This document shows positions 1-8,203 of a stretch of 64,000 nucleotides of DNA, one piece after another. Under the pieces are notes generated by a model that saw nothing but the letters and a program-made list of their open reading frames with translations, did not search any database and was not told where the DNA came from. The stretch comes from an uncultured Alkalilimnicola sp. (GTDB lineage: Bacteria > Pseudomonadota > Gammaproteobacteria > Nitrococcales > AK92): NCBI GenBank assembly GCA_937951875.1, contig CALGAN010000039.1:21302-85301 (forward strand), in the 5' to 3' direction. The number at the start of each line of letters is the position of its first letter. Positions within the stretch are counted from its first letter, which is position 1. Made by a program: the position numbers and the translations under genes.

Positions 1-104
1 TGACACCGAGCGCCGCTCGGAATCCGGCGCCCGACCGCGCGGCCATCCCACCCGTTGCCCACGCCGCCAGGCCCTGGCGGCGACGCTACCGCACCTTGAC
101 GGCA

Positions 105-125
105 AAATAGGAATCATTATCATTC
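105..125 (+). promoter_or_regulatory. Fur-box-like iron operator
   Basis: The segment carries AATCATTATCATT, which closely matches the NATWAT-repeat Fur consensus. It lies about 36-56 bases upstream of the chosen start of the siderophore receptor gene, where a repressor would cover the promoter. The inference is iron-dependent repression by Fur. Confidence 0.75.
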
Positions 126-160
126 GCCACAGAAATAACATGTTTCTGTGGAGCCCATCT

Positions 161-2305
161 ATGCCGCTCAAGCCGTTCGCTTCCCGCCCCCCCGTGCCTC
201 ATCGCTATCGCCCCTTGTCCGCGTTATCGTTGCTGCTGGCTCTACCGGGCGTCGCGCTCGCCCAGCAAAACGAATCCGGCCCGCAGCTCGCCCCCGTGGT
301 GGTCAGCGCCACCGGCTATGAGCAGGAGCTGCAGCAGGCGCCGGCCAGCATCACGGTCATCACGCGCGAGGAGCTGGAAGAGAAGCGCGTCAGCAGCCTG
401 GCCGAGGCGCTGCGCGGCGTCGAGGGCGTGGACGTCGACGCCGCGGCCGGCAAGACCGGCGGCCTGAACATCAGCATCCGCGGCATGCCCAGCGACTACA
501 CGCTGATCCTGATCGACGGCCGCCGCCAGAACACGGCCGGCAACGTCACGCCGAACGGCTTCGGCGAGACCCAGACCAGCTTCATCCCGCCGCTGGCCGC
601 CATCGAGCGCATCGAGATCATCCGCGGCCCGATGTCCACCCTGTACGGCTCGGACGCCATGGGCGGCGTGGTCAACATCATCACCCGCAAGGTAGCGCGC
701 GAGTGGACTGGCTCGGTGACGCTGGAAACCGTCCAGCAGCAGGAGTCCGAGTTCGGCGATAGCTACGCCAGCAACCTTTACCTCAGCGGCCCGATCGTGC
801 AGGACAAGCTGGGCGTGCAACTGCGCGGCAGCATCTTCGACCGCGACGCCGCGCACATCAGTTACCGGCAGGAGGATGGCGGCGAGGCCGTGCCGAAGTT
901 CGGCGCCAACCCCGTGGAGGCGCGCATCTACACCGTCGGCGGGCGCCTGACTCTCACCCCCAACCGCGACCACGACATCTGGATCGACGTCGACCGCGCC
1001 CGGCAGCGCTACGACAACTCCGAAGGCCAGCTCGGTACCCTGGGCCGGGGCGGCTACGACAAAGTGCAGCGCTACAACCGCGCCCAATACACGCTGGCGC
1101 ACACCGCCCGGCTGGGCTGGGGCCAGCTCGACTCCAGCCTGATGCGCAACAGCACCGAGACCATCGGCCGCCTGATTCCGCCCGGCACCCCCGGCAAGGA
1201 GCCGGAAACCCCGCGCACGCTGGAGGCGACCAACGTCGTGTTCGACACCAAGCTGGTGGTGCCGCTGGAGGCGCACATCCTCACCGTCGGCGGCCAGTGG
1301 TGGGAAGGCGAGATGAAGGACGGCGTGGTATCCGACACCTTCGAGCAAACCCAGTGGGCGCTGTTCGTCGAGGACGAGTGGCAGGTGCTCGACCGCGTGG
1401 CGCTGACCCTGGGCGGCCGCTATGACCACCACGACGCCTTCGGCAGTCACTTCAGCCCGCGCGCCTACCTGGTGTGGAGCGCCACCGACAGCTGGACCGT
1501 CAAGGGCGGTGTCGCCCGCGGCTACAAGACGCCCGGGCTGGATCAGTTGGTGGACGGCATCCGCGGCTTCGGCCGGCAGGGCACCCTGCCGCTGATCGGC
1601 AACCCGGACCTGAAGCCCGAGACCAGCACCAACACCGAAATCGCCGCGATCTACGACAACCGCCGCGGCTTCAGCTTCGGCGTGACGCTGTTCTACAACG
1701 AGTTCGACGACAAGATCGCCAACGGTCCGGGCGTGCCCAACTGCTCCTTCGCCGGCGCCCCGGATCGCCCGGGCTGCATCGACGTCGGCTACTGGCCGGA
1801 CGTCGACGAGTTCAGCCAGCAGGTGAACATCGACGAAGCCGTCACCCGCGGCATCGAGCTCTCCACCCGCATCCCGCTGGCGGAGAACTGGTCGCTGCTC
1901 GCCACCTACACCTACACCGACAGCGAGCAGAAGAGCGGCGAGAACCGCGGCCAGCCGCTCACCGACACGCCGGACCACATCGTCAACGCCGAGCTGCGCT
2001 GGCGCACCACCGAGCGTCTGACCAGCTGGCTGCGCGGCGAGTACCGTAGCGAGCGGCTGCGCAGCGACGAAACCGTCCGCGCCCAGCTGGGCGACTACAA
2101 GGCCTATACGCTGCTGCACCTGGGCGGCAGCTACCGCTGGTCGGAACGCGTCACCTTCAACGCCGCGGTGTACAACGTGCTCAACAAGGACTTCCTCGAC
2201 TACCGCGCCTATACGGACGCCAACGGCAGCACCGCCTACAGCAACGTCTACAACAACAACCAGGAAGGTCGTCGTCTGTGGGTGTCGACCAACATCACCT
2301 TCTAA
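161..2305 (+). CDS. TonB-dependent siderophore receptor (FepA/CirA type)
   Basis: Outer-membrane receptor of 714 residues that imports ferric siderophore using TonB energy. A signal peptide (hydrophobic LSLLLALPGVALA followed by a cleavage site) precedes a TonB-box-like APVVVSATG. The plug domain spans roughly residues 45-160, with IEIIRGP and LYGSDAMGGVVNIIT motifs. A 22-strand-type barrel follows and ends in an aromatic-terminated VSTNITF strand typical of porin-fold proteins. The ATG at 161 is preferred over the one at 140 because GGAG lies 7 bases before it. A Fur-like box sits just upstream, which supports an iron role. The substrate cannot be told from sequence; a catecholate siderophore is the family default. 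Confidence 0.9.
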   Translation: MPLKPFASRPPVPHRYRPLSALSLLLALPGVALAQQNESGPQLAPVVVSATGYEQELQQAPASITVITREELEEKRVSSLAEALRGVEGVDVDAAAGKTGGLNISIRGMPSDYTLILIDGRRQNTAGNVTPNGFGETQTSFIPPLAAIERIEIIRGPMSTLYGSDAMGGVVNIITRKVAREWTGSVTLETVQQQESEFGDSYASNLYLSGPIVQDKLGVQLRGSIFDRDAAHISYRQEDGGEAVPKFGANPVEARIYTVGGRLTLTPNRDHDIWIDVDRARQRYDNSEGQLGTLGRGGYDKVQRYNRAQYTLAHTARLGWGQLDSSLMRNSTETIGRLIPPGTPGKEPETPRTLEATNVVFDTKLVVPLEAHILTVGGQWWEGEMKDGVVSDTFEQTQWALFVEDEWQVLDRVALTLGGRYDHHDAFGSHFSPRAYLVWSATDSWTVKGGVARGYKTPGLDQLVDGIRGFGRQGTLPLIGNPDLKPETSTNTEIAAIYDNRRGFSFGVTLFYNEFDDKIANGPGVPNCSFAGAPDRPGCIDVGYWPDVDEFSQQVNIDEAVTRGIELSTRIPLAENWSLLATYTYTDSEQKSGENRGQPLTDTPDHIVNAELRWRTTERLTSWLRGEYRSERLRSDETVRAQLGDYKAYTLLHLGGSYRWSERVTFNAAVYNVLNKDFLDYRAYTDANGSTAYSNVYNNNQEGRRLWVSTNITF

Positions 2306-2332
2306 CGACCGGCCTCACCGGCTGAACCGGTC

Positions 2333-2362
2333 GGCGGGCGCCGCATGGACGCGGCGCCCGCC
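2333..2362. terminator. Perfect 12-bp hairpin after the receptor gene
   Basis: GGCGGGCGCCGC and its exact complement flank a 6-base loop 28 bases after the receptor stop codon. There is no clear T tract, so it may be a bidirectional or factor-assisted terminator between convergent genes. Confidence 0.6.
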
Positions 2363-2402
2363 CTCTCCGACTCCCCTTCTATCGATGAGCGCCGCGGCGG
2401 CG

Positions 2403-2828
2403 TCAGGTCTTGCCGTAGTGCTTGTCGATCAGCGCCAGATCCCAGAACGCGGCTTCGATCTTGTGCCCGTCCGGGTCGCGGACAAAACAGCCGTAGTACG
2501 GCTCGCCGTACGCCGGGCGCGGCCCCGGCGCACCGTCGTCACGGCCGCCGGCGGCCAGTGCGGCCTCGTAGAACGCGTGCACCGCCTGCTTGTCCGGCGC
2601 CATGAAACCGATGTGGGTGCCGTTACCCACGGTGGCCTCGTTGCCGTCGATGGGCGTCTGCACCCAGAACTCCGGATACTTGCGGCCGTAAGCCACGGCG
2701 CCCGGATGGGCCATGATCCGCTTGCAGCCCAGCGTGGGCAGCACGCGATCGTAGAAGGCCTGCGCCCGCTCGAAGTCGTTGGTGCCGATGGAAACGTGGG
2801 AGATGATGCTGGGGTTGTCCTGAGCCAT
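2403..2828 (-). CDS. VOC (glyoxalase/dioxygenase superfamily) protein
   Basis: A 141-residue single-module VOC protein: IISHVSIGTNDFERAQAFYD at the N-terminus, HIGFMAPD in the middle, then YYGCFVRDPDGHKIEA at the C-terminus. This is the usual betaalphabetabetabeta signature with His and Glu metal-ligand positions. The reading frame extends further upstream, but the ATG at 2828 has an ideal AAGGAGG eight bases before it, so the longer form is unlikely. Members include lactoylglutathione lyases, fosfomycin-resistance enzymes and many uncharacterised hydrolases; the exact reaction cannot be assigned. It faces the TonB receptor convergently and shows no functional link to it. Confidence 0.85.
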   Translation of the reverse strand: MAQDNPSIISHVSIGTNDFERAQAFYDRVLPTLGCKRIMAHPGAVAYGRKYPEFWVQTPIDGNEATVGNGTHIGFMAPDKQAVHAFYEAALAAGGRDDGAPGPRPAYGEPYYGCFVRDPDGHKIEAAFWDLALIDKHYGKT

Positions 2829-3242
2829 CCTGGCAGCCTCCTTGTCCCGAGAGCATGGGGTCATCCCTGCCAAGCATAGTGGCCGCGACCACCCGCTTCG
2901 ACCGGCCGGGCCGTTTGCCCTCCTCTTCGAACCGGGCCGCCTGATCGTTCGGCGGTAAAGCAGGGGAAATTCTCGACTCAAATCCTAAAAAACCTAGCGT
3001 CACACTCAGTTTTTCCCGCTGATCTCACACGACGACGCCAATGTCCTAATCGGTTCAAATTGACCTTCGATCAGAATTTGCTGATGCATTATTGTGCAAT
3101 GTCTCACACACGAGACTAATTGTTTAATATATTTATGGCCCTGTAACCCCATGCGGCGCGCCCGTCCCGGCTGTAAGCGGGTGGCATGCCCACCTGTGGG
3201 GCATGGCGACAACACCAATAAGAACTTAGAGGAGAATCTAGG
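2829..3242. other. Divergent intergenic region, no gene seen
   Basis: These 414 bases separate the VOC gene from the hemerythrin-like gene. The right half is AT-richer (TTTAATATATTTATGG around 3122-3137) than its surroundings and is a plausible promoter zone for the rightward pair. A TTGA-N7-TCAG near 3059 resembles an FNR site but has the wrong spacing. The strong Shine-Dalgarno GAGGAGA lies at about 3229-3235. Confidence 0.5.
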
Positions 3243-3878
3243 ATGGCTTCTCTGCTCACTCGCATGTTCGCTGCCTTCAACCGTGGGAAGACAGGGCAGG
3301 ATTTGCCGCAAATTCCACCGCGTTTCCCGGCCCAGGTGGGACAGCCGCAAACGCCGGGCATCGAGACCGTGCCCACCGACGGCTATCAATACGACCCCAC
3401 CCTGGTACCGCGGCTCAAGCAGGACCATGAAATCCTGGTGCGGGTGTTCACCGAACTGGGCGCGCACATTCGCCAGGGCGACAAGGCGGCGCGCTTCATC
3501 CGCGAAACCGTGCAGCCGAGCTTCGCCTCGCACCTGATTCTGGAACAGTATTTCTACGCTTCGCTGGAGGCGCACGCCGCCGATCTCGAACTCGGCGACG
3601 ATCCGGAAATCTGGCGCCAGTTCCGCCGCTCGATGAAAGACATCGCCCGCGCGGTGAATCTATTCCTGTCGGAAATCGTCGCCGGCCGCCTCAACGATCA
3701 GACCCGCCTGGAGTATCTGCGGCGCTACCAGGAGATCATGGAAATCCTCGGCCGCCGCATTTCCGACGAGGAAACCCGCCTGTATCTGATTTACGAGCGT
3801 CAGCTGGGCGGCCGCGCGGCCCCCCAGACCAGACCGCTGGCCAAGGTGGTGAACGGCAACTTCGGTGGCAAGAAATAA
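3243..3878 (+). CDS. Hemerythrin HHE-like domain protein
   Basis: A 211-residue, mainly helical protein. The region LKQDHEILVRVFTEL (about residues 58-72) is the first HHE helix, with a His-Glu pair, and is followed by SHLILEQYFYASLEAH and a further long amphipathic helical segment. This fits a four-helix-bundle diiron or hemerythrin-like fold, although not every canonical ligand is obvious. The first 45 residues are Pro/Gly-rich and probably unstructured. It lies 21 bases upstream of a truncated hemoglobin gene, almost certainly in the same transcript. The pairing points to oxygen or nitric-oxide sensing, storage or detoxification. GAGGAGA precedes the ATG at good spacing. Confidence 0.65.
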   Translation: MASLLTRMFAAFNRGKTGQDLPQIPPRFPAQVGQPQTPGIETVPTDGYQYDPTLVPRLKQDHEILVRVFTELGAHIRQGDKAARFIRETVQPSFASHLILEQYFYASLEAHAADLELGDDPEIWRQFRRSMKDIARAVNLFLSEIVAGRLNDQTRLEYLRRYQEIMEILGRRISDEETRLYLIYERQLGGRAAPQTRPLAKVVNGNFGGKK

Positions 3879-3899
3879 GCGAGAAAAGGGGACGATACG

Positions 3900-4262
3900 A
3901 TGACTCTGTTTCAGCGCCTAGGCGGCGCGGCGGCAGTGGACGCCGCTGTCGACATCTTCTACCAGCGAATCCTGGCCGATCCGCTGTTGGCGGGATTCTT
4001 CAGCGGCGTCGACATGGACAAGCAGATCAAGAAACAAAAAGCGTTCCTGACCGTGGCCTTCGGCGGTGCGCCGCGCTACGACGGCCGCGGTCTGCGCAGC
4101 GCTCACGCCGCCTCGGTGGAGCGCGGCCTCAGCGACGTGCATTTCGACGCCGTGGCCGGACACCTGCGGGCGACCTTGCAGCAGCTCGGCGCCGCCGAAT
4201 CCGACATCGAGGAAGTGATGGCCATCACCGAGAGCGTGCGCGCCGAAGTGCTGAACCGCTGA
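3900..4262 (+). CDS. glbN: Group 1 truncated hemoglobin
   Basis: A 120-residue protein with the compact 2-on-2 globin pattern: TLFQRLGGAAAVDAAVDIFY, then FFSGVDMDKQIKKQKAFLTVAFGG, then a His-containing segment (SAHAASVERGLSDVHFDAV) that should hold the proximal heme ligand. Length and motifs match trHbN/GlbN. The family binds O2 and often acts in NO dioxygenation or O2 delivery. AAGGGG lies upstream of the ATG. It forms a two-gene operon with the hemerythrin-like gene before it and ends just ahead of a strong hairpin terminator. A second, group 2 globin is encoded at 14165-14554. Confidence 0.88.
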   Translation: MTLFQRLGGAAAVDAAVDIFYQRILADPLLAGFFSGVDMDKQIKKQKAFLTVAFGGAPRYDGRGLRSAHAASVERGLSDVHFDAVAGHLRATLQQLGAAESDIEEVMAITESVRAEVLNR

Positions 4263-4268
4263 CGCGGC

Positions 4269-4292
4269 AGGCGCCGGGCCGGCCCGGCGCCT
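4269..4292 (+). terminator. Intrinsic terminator of the globin operon
   Basis: A perfect 24-base palindrome built on AGGCGCCGGGCC is followed by TTTCT directly after the globin stop codon. It lies between convergent genes and may serve both. Confidence 0.75.
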
Positions 4293-4295
4293 TTC

Positions 4296-5609
4296 TCAGC
4301 CGTACGCGCCGCGCGCCGCCGCGGCCTGCAGCCGCGGGTGCAGCCAGGCCGACAGCAGCACCCCGGTCACCAGGGTCAGGCTCAGCAGGTACGGCGCCTG
4401 CGGGAACAGCTGATACAGCGGCAGGCCGACGAACGGCGCCAGAATGACGCCGGTGCCGCCGGTGGAGCTCATCAGCCCGGCCACGCCGCCCTGTTCGTCC
4501 AGACTCACCGCCAGCGACGCGCCGGTCATCACGCCCGGCCGCATCAGGCCGAAGGCGAATCCCAGCATGGCCATGGCCGCGAACATCATCGGCACGCTGC
4601 GGCTCAGCACCACGGTGGTGAAGCCGAGCATGGCGATGCCCGCACCGACACCGATCATGGTGCGTGGCGCCGGCTGCAGTACGCGGATGATGATCATCTG
4701 CGTGATCAGCACCGCGCCGGCCATGCCCATCATCATCACGCCCACGGCGCGGGCGCTGGCGTTCGAGCTCAAACCGAGCACGTCCATGGTGTAGAAGCCC
4801 GCCGACAGCATGGCGGTGGACTGCGACAACTCCACCGCCACGCCGATCAGCAGGAACGGCAGCACCCGCCGGTCCAACGGACTGAGCTTTTCGGCGATTT
4901 CCCGCTGCCGCAGCACGGTACGCTCCTCCGGCAGCCAGCGCGCCACCGCCAGCACGCCGAGGAAGGCTAACAGCCCGACCGCATAGAATGGCGCGACCAG
5001 CCCCGCCCACAGCAGTCCCGACACCACCGCCGGGCCGACGATGGTGCCCAGGGCGAAGGCCGCGCCGAGCTGCGCCAGGCGGCTGCCGCGCTCATGCGGC
5101 GGGGCGCGCTCGGCGACGTAGGCCTGCGCCGCCGGCACCGTGGCCGACCCAAGCAGGCCGTAGAAGGAACGGGAGCAGATCAGCGCCAGGTAGGTGGGCA
5201 TCACCCCCAGCCAGCCGACCAACCCCAACTGCAGGCTGATGGCGAAGCCAGTCATCGACAGCGCGTAACCGCTGAGCCCGAGCAGGATCATCGGCCGCCG
5301 GCCGACCTTATCGCTGCGCCGTCCCCAGAACGGCGCCATGACCATCCAGAGGACGGCGGAGACGGTGAAGATGGTGCCGACCTGGACCTCGGACAGCCCC
5401 AGGTTGCGCGCCGCCGGCGGCAGCACCGCGAACACCAGCGTCTGACCGATACCGATGCAGATCAGACTAGCGAACAGAATCAGAAAGGACTTGCGCGTAC
5501 CGGCTGGCCGATCGCTCGGGCGTTCGCCGGCAAACGAATCGTTAGCGTTGGACTCGATCACATCGGCCTGCTGCGAGAAGGAGGGACACTCAATGCTAGC
5601 AAGAACCAA
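4296..5609 (-). CDS. MFS transporter, drug:H+ antiporter type
   Basis: A 437-residue protein with about 12 hydrophobic helices. The loop 2-3 motif A is present as GRRSDKVGRRPMILLG, and a motif-C-like GTIVGPAVVSGLL lies in helix 5, which marks the antiporter branch (TetA/MdtG-like). The first 40 residues are polar and the start is uncertain: the longest frame begins with TTG at 5609, with a GTG at 5561 as an alternative, and neither has a clear ribosome-binding site. The gene is followed by the globin-operon terminator. Export of toxic or hydrophobic compounds is the likely role; the substrate is unknown. Confidence 0.85.
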   Translation of the reverse strand: MVLASIECPSFSQQADVIESNANDSFAGERPSDRPAGTRKSFLILFASLICIGIGQTLVFAVLPPAARNLGLSEVQVGTIFTVSAVLWMVMAPFWGRRSDKVGRRPMILLGLSGYALSMTGFAISLQLGLVGWLGVMPTYLALICSRSFYGLLGSATVPAAQAYVAERAPPHERGSRLAQLGAAFALGTIVGPAVVSGLLWAGLVAPFYAVGLLAFLGVLAVARWLPEERTVLRQREIAEKLSPLDRRVLPFLLIGVAVELSQSTAMLSAGFYTMDVLGLSSNASARAVGVMMMGMAGAVLITQMIIIRVLQPAPRTMIGVGAGIAMLGFTTVVLSRSVPMMFAAMAMLGFAFGLMRPGVMTGASLAVSLDEQGGVAGLMSSTGGTGVILAPFVGLPLYQLFPQAPYLLSLTLVTGVLLSAWLHPRLQAAAARGAYG

Positions 5610-5673
5610 ATCGTTTGCTGACTATCGATCCACACATCATGACACGGCTTTTCCCGACCGCCACGTCCGCGCC

Positions 5674-6873
5674 TCACGTGGCGTGCTGAAACGCCGATTC
5701 GGGCACGCCGACCTCGACCCGATTGCGCCCGGCCTGCTTGGCGGCGTAAAGCGCCTGGTCGGCGAGCCGGTAGCTGTGCGGCAGCGCGTCCGGCTCATCC
5801 ACCCGCAGCGGTGCGACCCCGAAGCTGGCGGTCACATTGATCTTGATACCGCGTATCTCGAACTCGGTGCGCGCGATCTGCTCTCGAATAGTATTGGCGA
5901 TCTTTACCGCCTCGGCGGTATCGCAGCCGGGCAGCAGTATGAGGAACTCCTCGCCGCCCCAGCGCGCCACCAGATCGGTCGCACGCAAGCGGCTGCGCAG
6001 CGCCGCGGCGAACTCCCGCAGCAGCTCGTCGCCGAACGGATGGCCGTAGAGGTCGTTGATCCGTTTGAAATGGTCGACGTCGGTGATGACGAGGCTGGCC
6101 GTTCCGGCGGCCCGCCTCATGTTGACCATCTCGCGCTGAACCTGCGCTTCGAAACTGCGGCGGTTAGCGAGGCCGGTGAGCGGGTCCAAGGCCGCCAGCA
6201 GCTCCAGCGCCGCGTTCTTCTCCGCCAGCTCGGCCCGCTGCCGCTCGATGTGCGCCCGCTGCCGCGTGGACCGCACGAACGCCGCCCACATCACCGTCGC
6301 CAGGCAGAACCCGATGCTGACCACGGTCAACGAATTGACCCGGCTCGACAGCAGCACCGCCGGGTCGGACTGCAGCCATCCCAACACCACCCAGAACACG
6401 ATCAGCGCCGCCGAGAACGTGCCGAAAGCGACCACCGGGCGCAACAGGAACAGGGCGGCGACCATGACGGTCATCGACAGAAACGGCGTGATCGCCGTGG
6501 TCACCAACTGATCGATGGCGGCCACCGCCATGCCGGCGCAGAGCACCAGCGCCATGGTCCCCCACTGCAGCAGATACTCGACCAAGCCCGGCCGGCCGCG
6601 CGCCGGCGTATGCCAGGCGCCGATGCCCACGATCAGCATGCACAGCAGCGCCGTGGAATGCGCGAGCACCAGGCGCTCGTGCCAGAGCTTCTCGATCTCG
6701 CCCTGGGGCTCGGCCACGACCGCGAAGACGACGATGTGGGCAAGCAGCACGGGTATGGCCAGCAGCGACACGTAGCGCAACCGCCGCACGTTGATGAGAA
6801 CGGCTTTGGCGGCCAGATCGCTGTCGGAAGCGTAGAAAATCCTCCAGATCGTCTTTACCAGCTGCTTTGCCAT
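5674..6873 (-). CDS. Membrane-anchored GGDEF diguanylate cyclase
   Basis: A 399-residue protein. The N-terminal half has about six hydrophobic helices resembling a MASE-type sensor. A short coiled coil (RQRAELAEKNAALELLAA) leads into a complete GGDEF domain: DPLTGLANRRSFE, DVDHFKRINDLYGH and RWGGEEF. An RxxD product-inhibition site (RATD) lies five residues before GGEEF, so the enzyme should be active and feedback-controlled, making cyclic di-GMP from two GTP at the inner membrane. A longer frame runs upstream but would overlap the PepSY gene; the ATG at 6873 is preferred. A second GGDEF protein is encoded at about 34.4 kb. Confidence 0.88.
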   Translation of the reverse strand: MAKQLVKTIWRIFYASDSDLAAKAVLINVRRLRYVSLLAIPVLLAHIVVFAVVAEPQGEIEKLWHERLVLAHSTALLCMLIVGIGAWHTPARGRPGLVEYLLQWGTMALVLCAGMAVAAIDQLVTTAITPFLSMTVMVAALFLLRPVVAFGTFSAALIVFWVVLGWLQSDPAVLLSSRVNSLTVVSIGFCLATVMWAAFVRSTRQRAHIERQRAELAEKNAALELLAALDPLTGLANRRSFEAQVQREMVNMRRAAGTASLVITDVDHFKRINDLYGHPFGDELLREFAAALRSRLRATDLVARWGGEEFLILLPGCDTAEAVKIANTIREQIARTEFEIRGIKINVTASFGVAPLRVDEPDALPHSYRLADQALYAAKQAGRNRVEVGVPESAFQHAT

Positions 6874-7024
6874 TCCCACCCCGCTGCCTCTGCGGTTCTC
6901 ACCAACGACCGCCGCCCGTGTCGGGCCGCGAGTATACGCCAGCCATGGACACCACCCATCCAGGTTTTTCTCCGGGAGAAGCGCCCACATACTGCTTTGA
7001 ACCCACACGATGAGGAGATCGGCA

Positions 7025-7312
7025 GTGCTGTCGACAACGAAGATGATCGCTGGCGCGCTCGCGGGCGTCCTGCTGGCGGCGGGCGCGACCCAAGCCGCGT
7101 CGCCTGGGCGGGCCGGCGGTTCGGCCACCATCACCGTGGAGGAAGCGCAGCGCATAGCCACCGAGCGCGTGCCCGGCAGGGTCGAGGAAGCGGAGCTGGA
7201 GAACCGCGGCGGCCGCGTCGTCTGGGAGGTGGAAATCGAGCTCGGCAACGGCGAGGACCGGGAAGTCATCATCGACGCCCGCACCGGCGAGGTGCTGTCG
7301 GTCGACGATTGA
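7025..7312 (+). CDS. Secreted PepSY-domain protein
   Basis: A 95-residue protein with a signal peptide (MIAGALAGVLLAAGATQA) and one PepSY domain (TITVEEAQRIATERVPG ... VWEVEIELGNGEDREVIIDARTGEVL). PepSY proteins are periplasmic and often inhibit proteases or modulate neighbouring sensors or redox proteins. GTG at 7025 is preferred to ATG at 7010 because GAGGAG is placed seven bases before it. It lies divergent from the diguanylate cyclase and could influence it; that is inference only. Confidence 0.75.
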   Translation: MLSTTKMIAGALAGVLLAAGATQAASPGRAGGSATITVEEAQRIATERVPGRVEEAELENRGGRVVWEVEIELGNGEDREVIIDARTGEVLSVDD

Positions 7313-7324
7313 CCGCCCGCCGCG

Positions 7325-7344
7325 GCGGAGCGGCCGCGCTCCGC
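7325..7344. terminator. Hairpin between PepSY and beta-lactamase genes
   Basis: GCGGAGCG-GCCG-CGCTCCGC is an 8-bp perfect stem with a 4-base loop between two convergent stop codons. It is probably a bidirectional terminator. Confidence 0.55.
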
Positions 7345-7349
7345 TCACG

Positions 7350-8141
7350 TTAGAGGGCGCCGAGGGCGCGCAGGCTGGCCCGCCCCAGCTCCATGCGTCT
7401 GGCGGCGTCCTCGGCGTTTTTCATATCCATGTTCAGCGCGAAGCAGTACGGCCGCGCCCCTTTCTCCACCCAGCCCACCCACCAGCCGGTCTGAGGCTGG
7501 ACATCCATCGCCCAACCGGTCTTGCCGTACAGAGTCCAGCCGTCGCCCTGCTCCAGGCGGACGATCTCCCGCACCGCCGTCTGCGCCCGCTCGGGGAACG
7601 GCAGCTGGCCGCGCGCCAGCCGGCACAGGAAGCGGACCTGCTCCAGGGCGCTGATCCGCAGCGGTCCCTCCAGCCAGAACCGGTCCACCACGCCGCCGGT
7701 CTCGCCGTTGCCGTAATCCAGCGCGGCCAGCTGCGCGCGCATGCGCTCCAGGCCGATGCGCCGCGCCAGCTCCTGGTAGATCGGCACGTTCGACACTCGG
7801 ATCGCCTCGCGCAGGCTCATGTCCTGCTCCCACTGCTTGATCCACTGCGGCCGGCCGCCGTAGGGCAGCACTTCGTCGACATCGCGCACCGCGCCGACGC
7901 TCAAACCGATCAGCGTGTGCGGGATCTTGAAGGTGGACGCCGGCACCAGGCGACGCTCGGCACGCTCGCGGTCATGGCCGACGTAGCGCTCGGCGGCGGC
8001 GTCGTAGAGCACGAACGTGCCCTCTACGCCCTGCGCGCGAAACAACGCGCCGACCTCGGGGCTATCCCGCCAATCGAGCGCGGCCGCCTGGCCGGCCGCC
8101 GCCAGCGCGGCGGCAACGATCACGTGCTTCAACCGCTTCAT
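7350..8141 (-). CDS. Class D (OXA-type) serine beta-lactamase
   Basis: A 263-residue exported hydrolase with every class D hallmark: STFK (residues 69-72, nucleophile Ser69 and the lysine that is carbamylated in the family), SNV (117-119), YGN (143-145), WLEGPLRIS near 156, KTG (207-209) and WWVGW (220-224). A signal peptide ends near AAGQAAA. The length equals that of typical OXA enzymes. GAGGAAGC precedes the ATG at 8141; the longer frame upstream lacks support and would enter the next gene. There is no integron or IS directly beside it, so it looks like a resident chromosomal enzyme. Activity against particular beta-lactams cannot be predicted. Confidence 0.93.
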   Translation of the reverse strand: MKRLKHVIVAAALAAAGQAAALDWRDSPEVGALFRAQGVEGTFVLYDAAAERYVGHDRERAERRLVPASTFKIPHTLIGLSVGAVRDVDEVLPYGGRPQWIKQWEQDMSLREAIRVSNVPIYQELARRIGLERMRAQLAALDYGNGETGGVVDRFWLEGPLRISALEQVRFLCRLARGQLPFPERAQTAVREIVRLEQGDGWTLYGKTGWAMDVQPQTGWWVGWVEKGARPYCFALNMDMKNAEDAARRMELGRASLRALGAL

Positions 8142-8203
8142 GCTTCCTCGCCAATCTCGGCGGATCGAACCGTCCCGCATCCCGCGCATGATAGCGCGGC
8201 GCG

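Noticed and set aside
242..2119. Long antisense open frame opposite the TonB receptor
   Set aside because: Composition is that of a high-GC shadow frame, with no start context or family match; the receptor on the other strand is certain.
3059..3073. FNR-like TTGA...TCAG upstream of the hemerythrin-like gene
   Set aside because: Spacing is 7 instead of 6 and the second half ends in CAG, so it is not a proper TTGAT-N4-ATCAA site.
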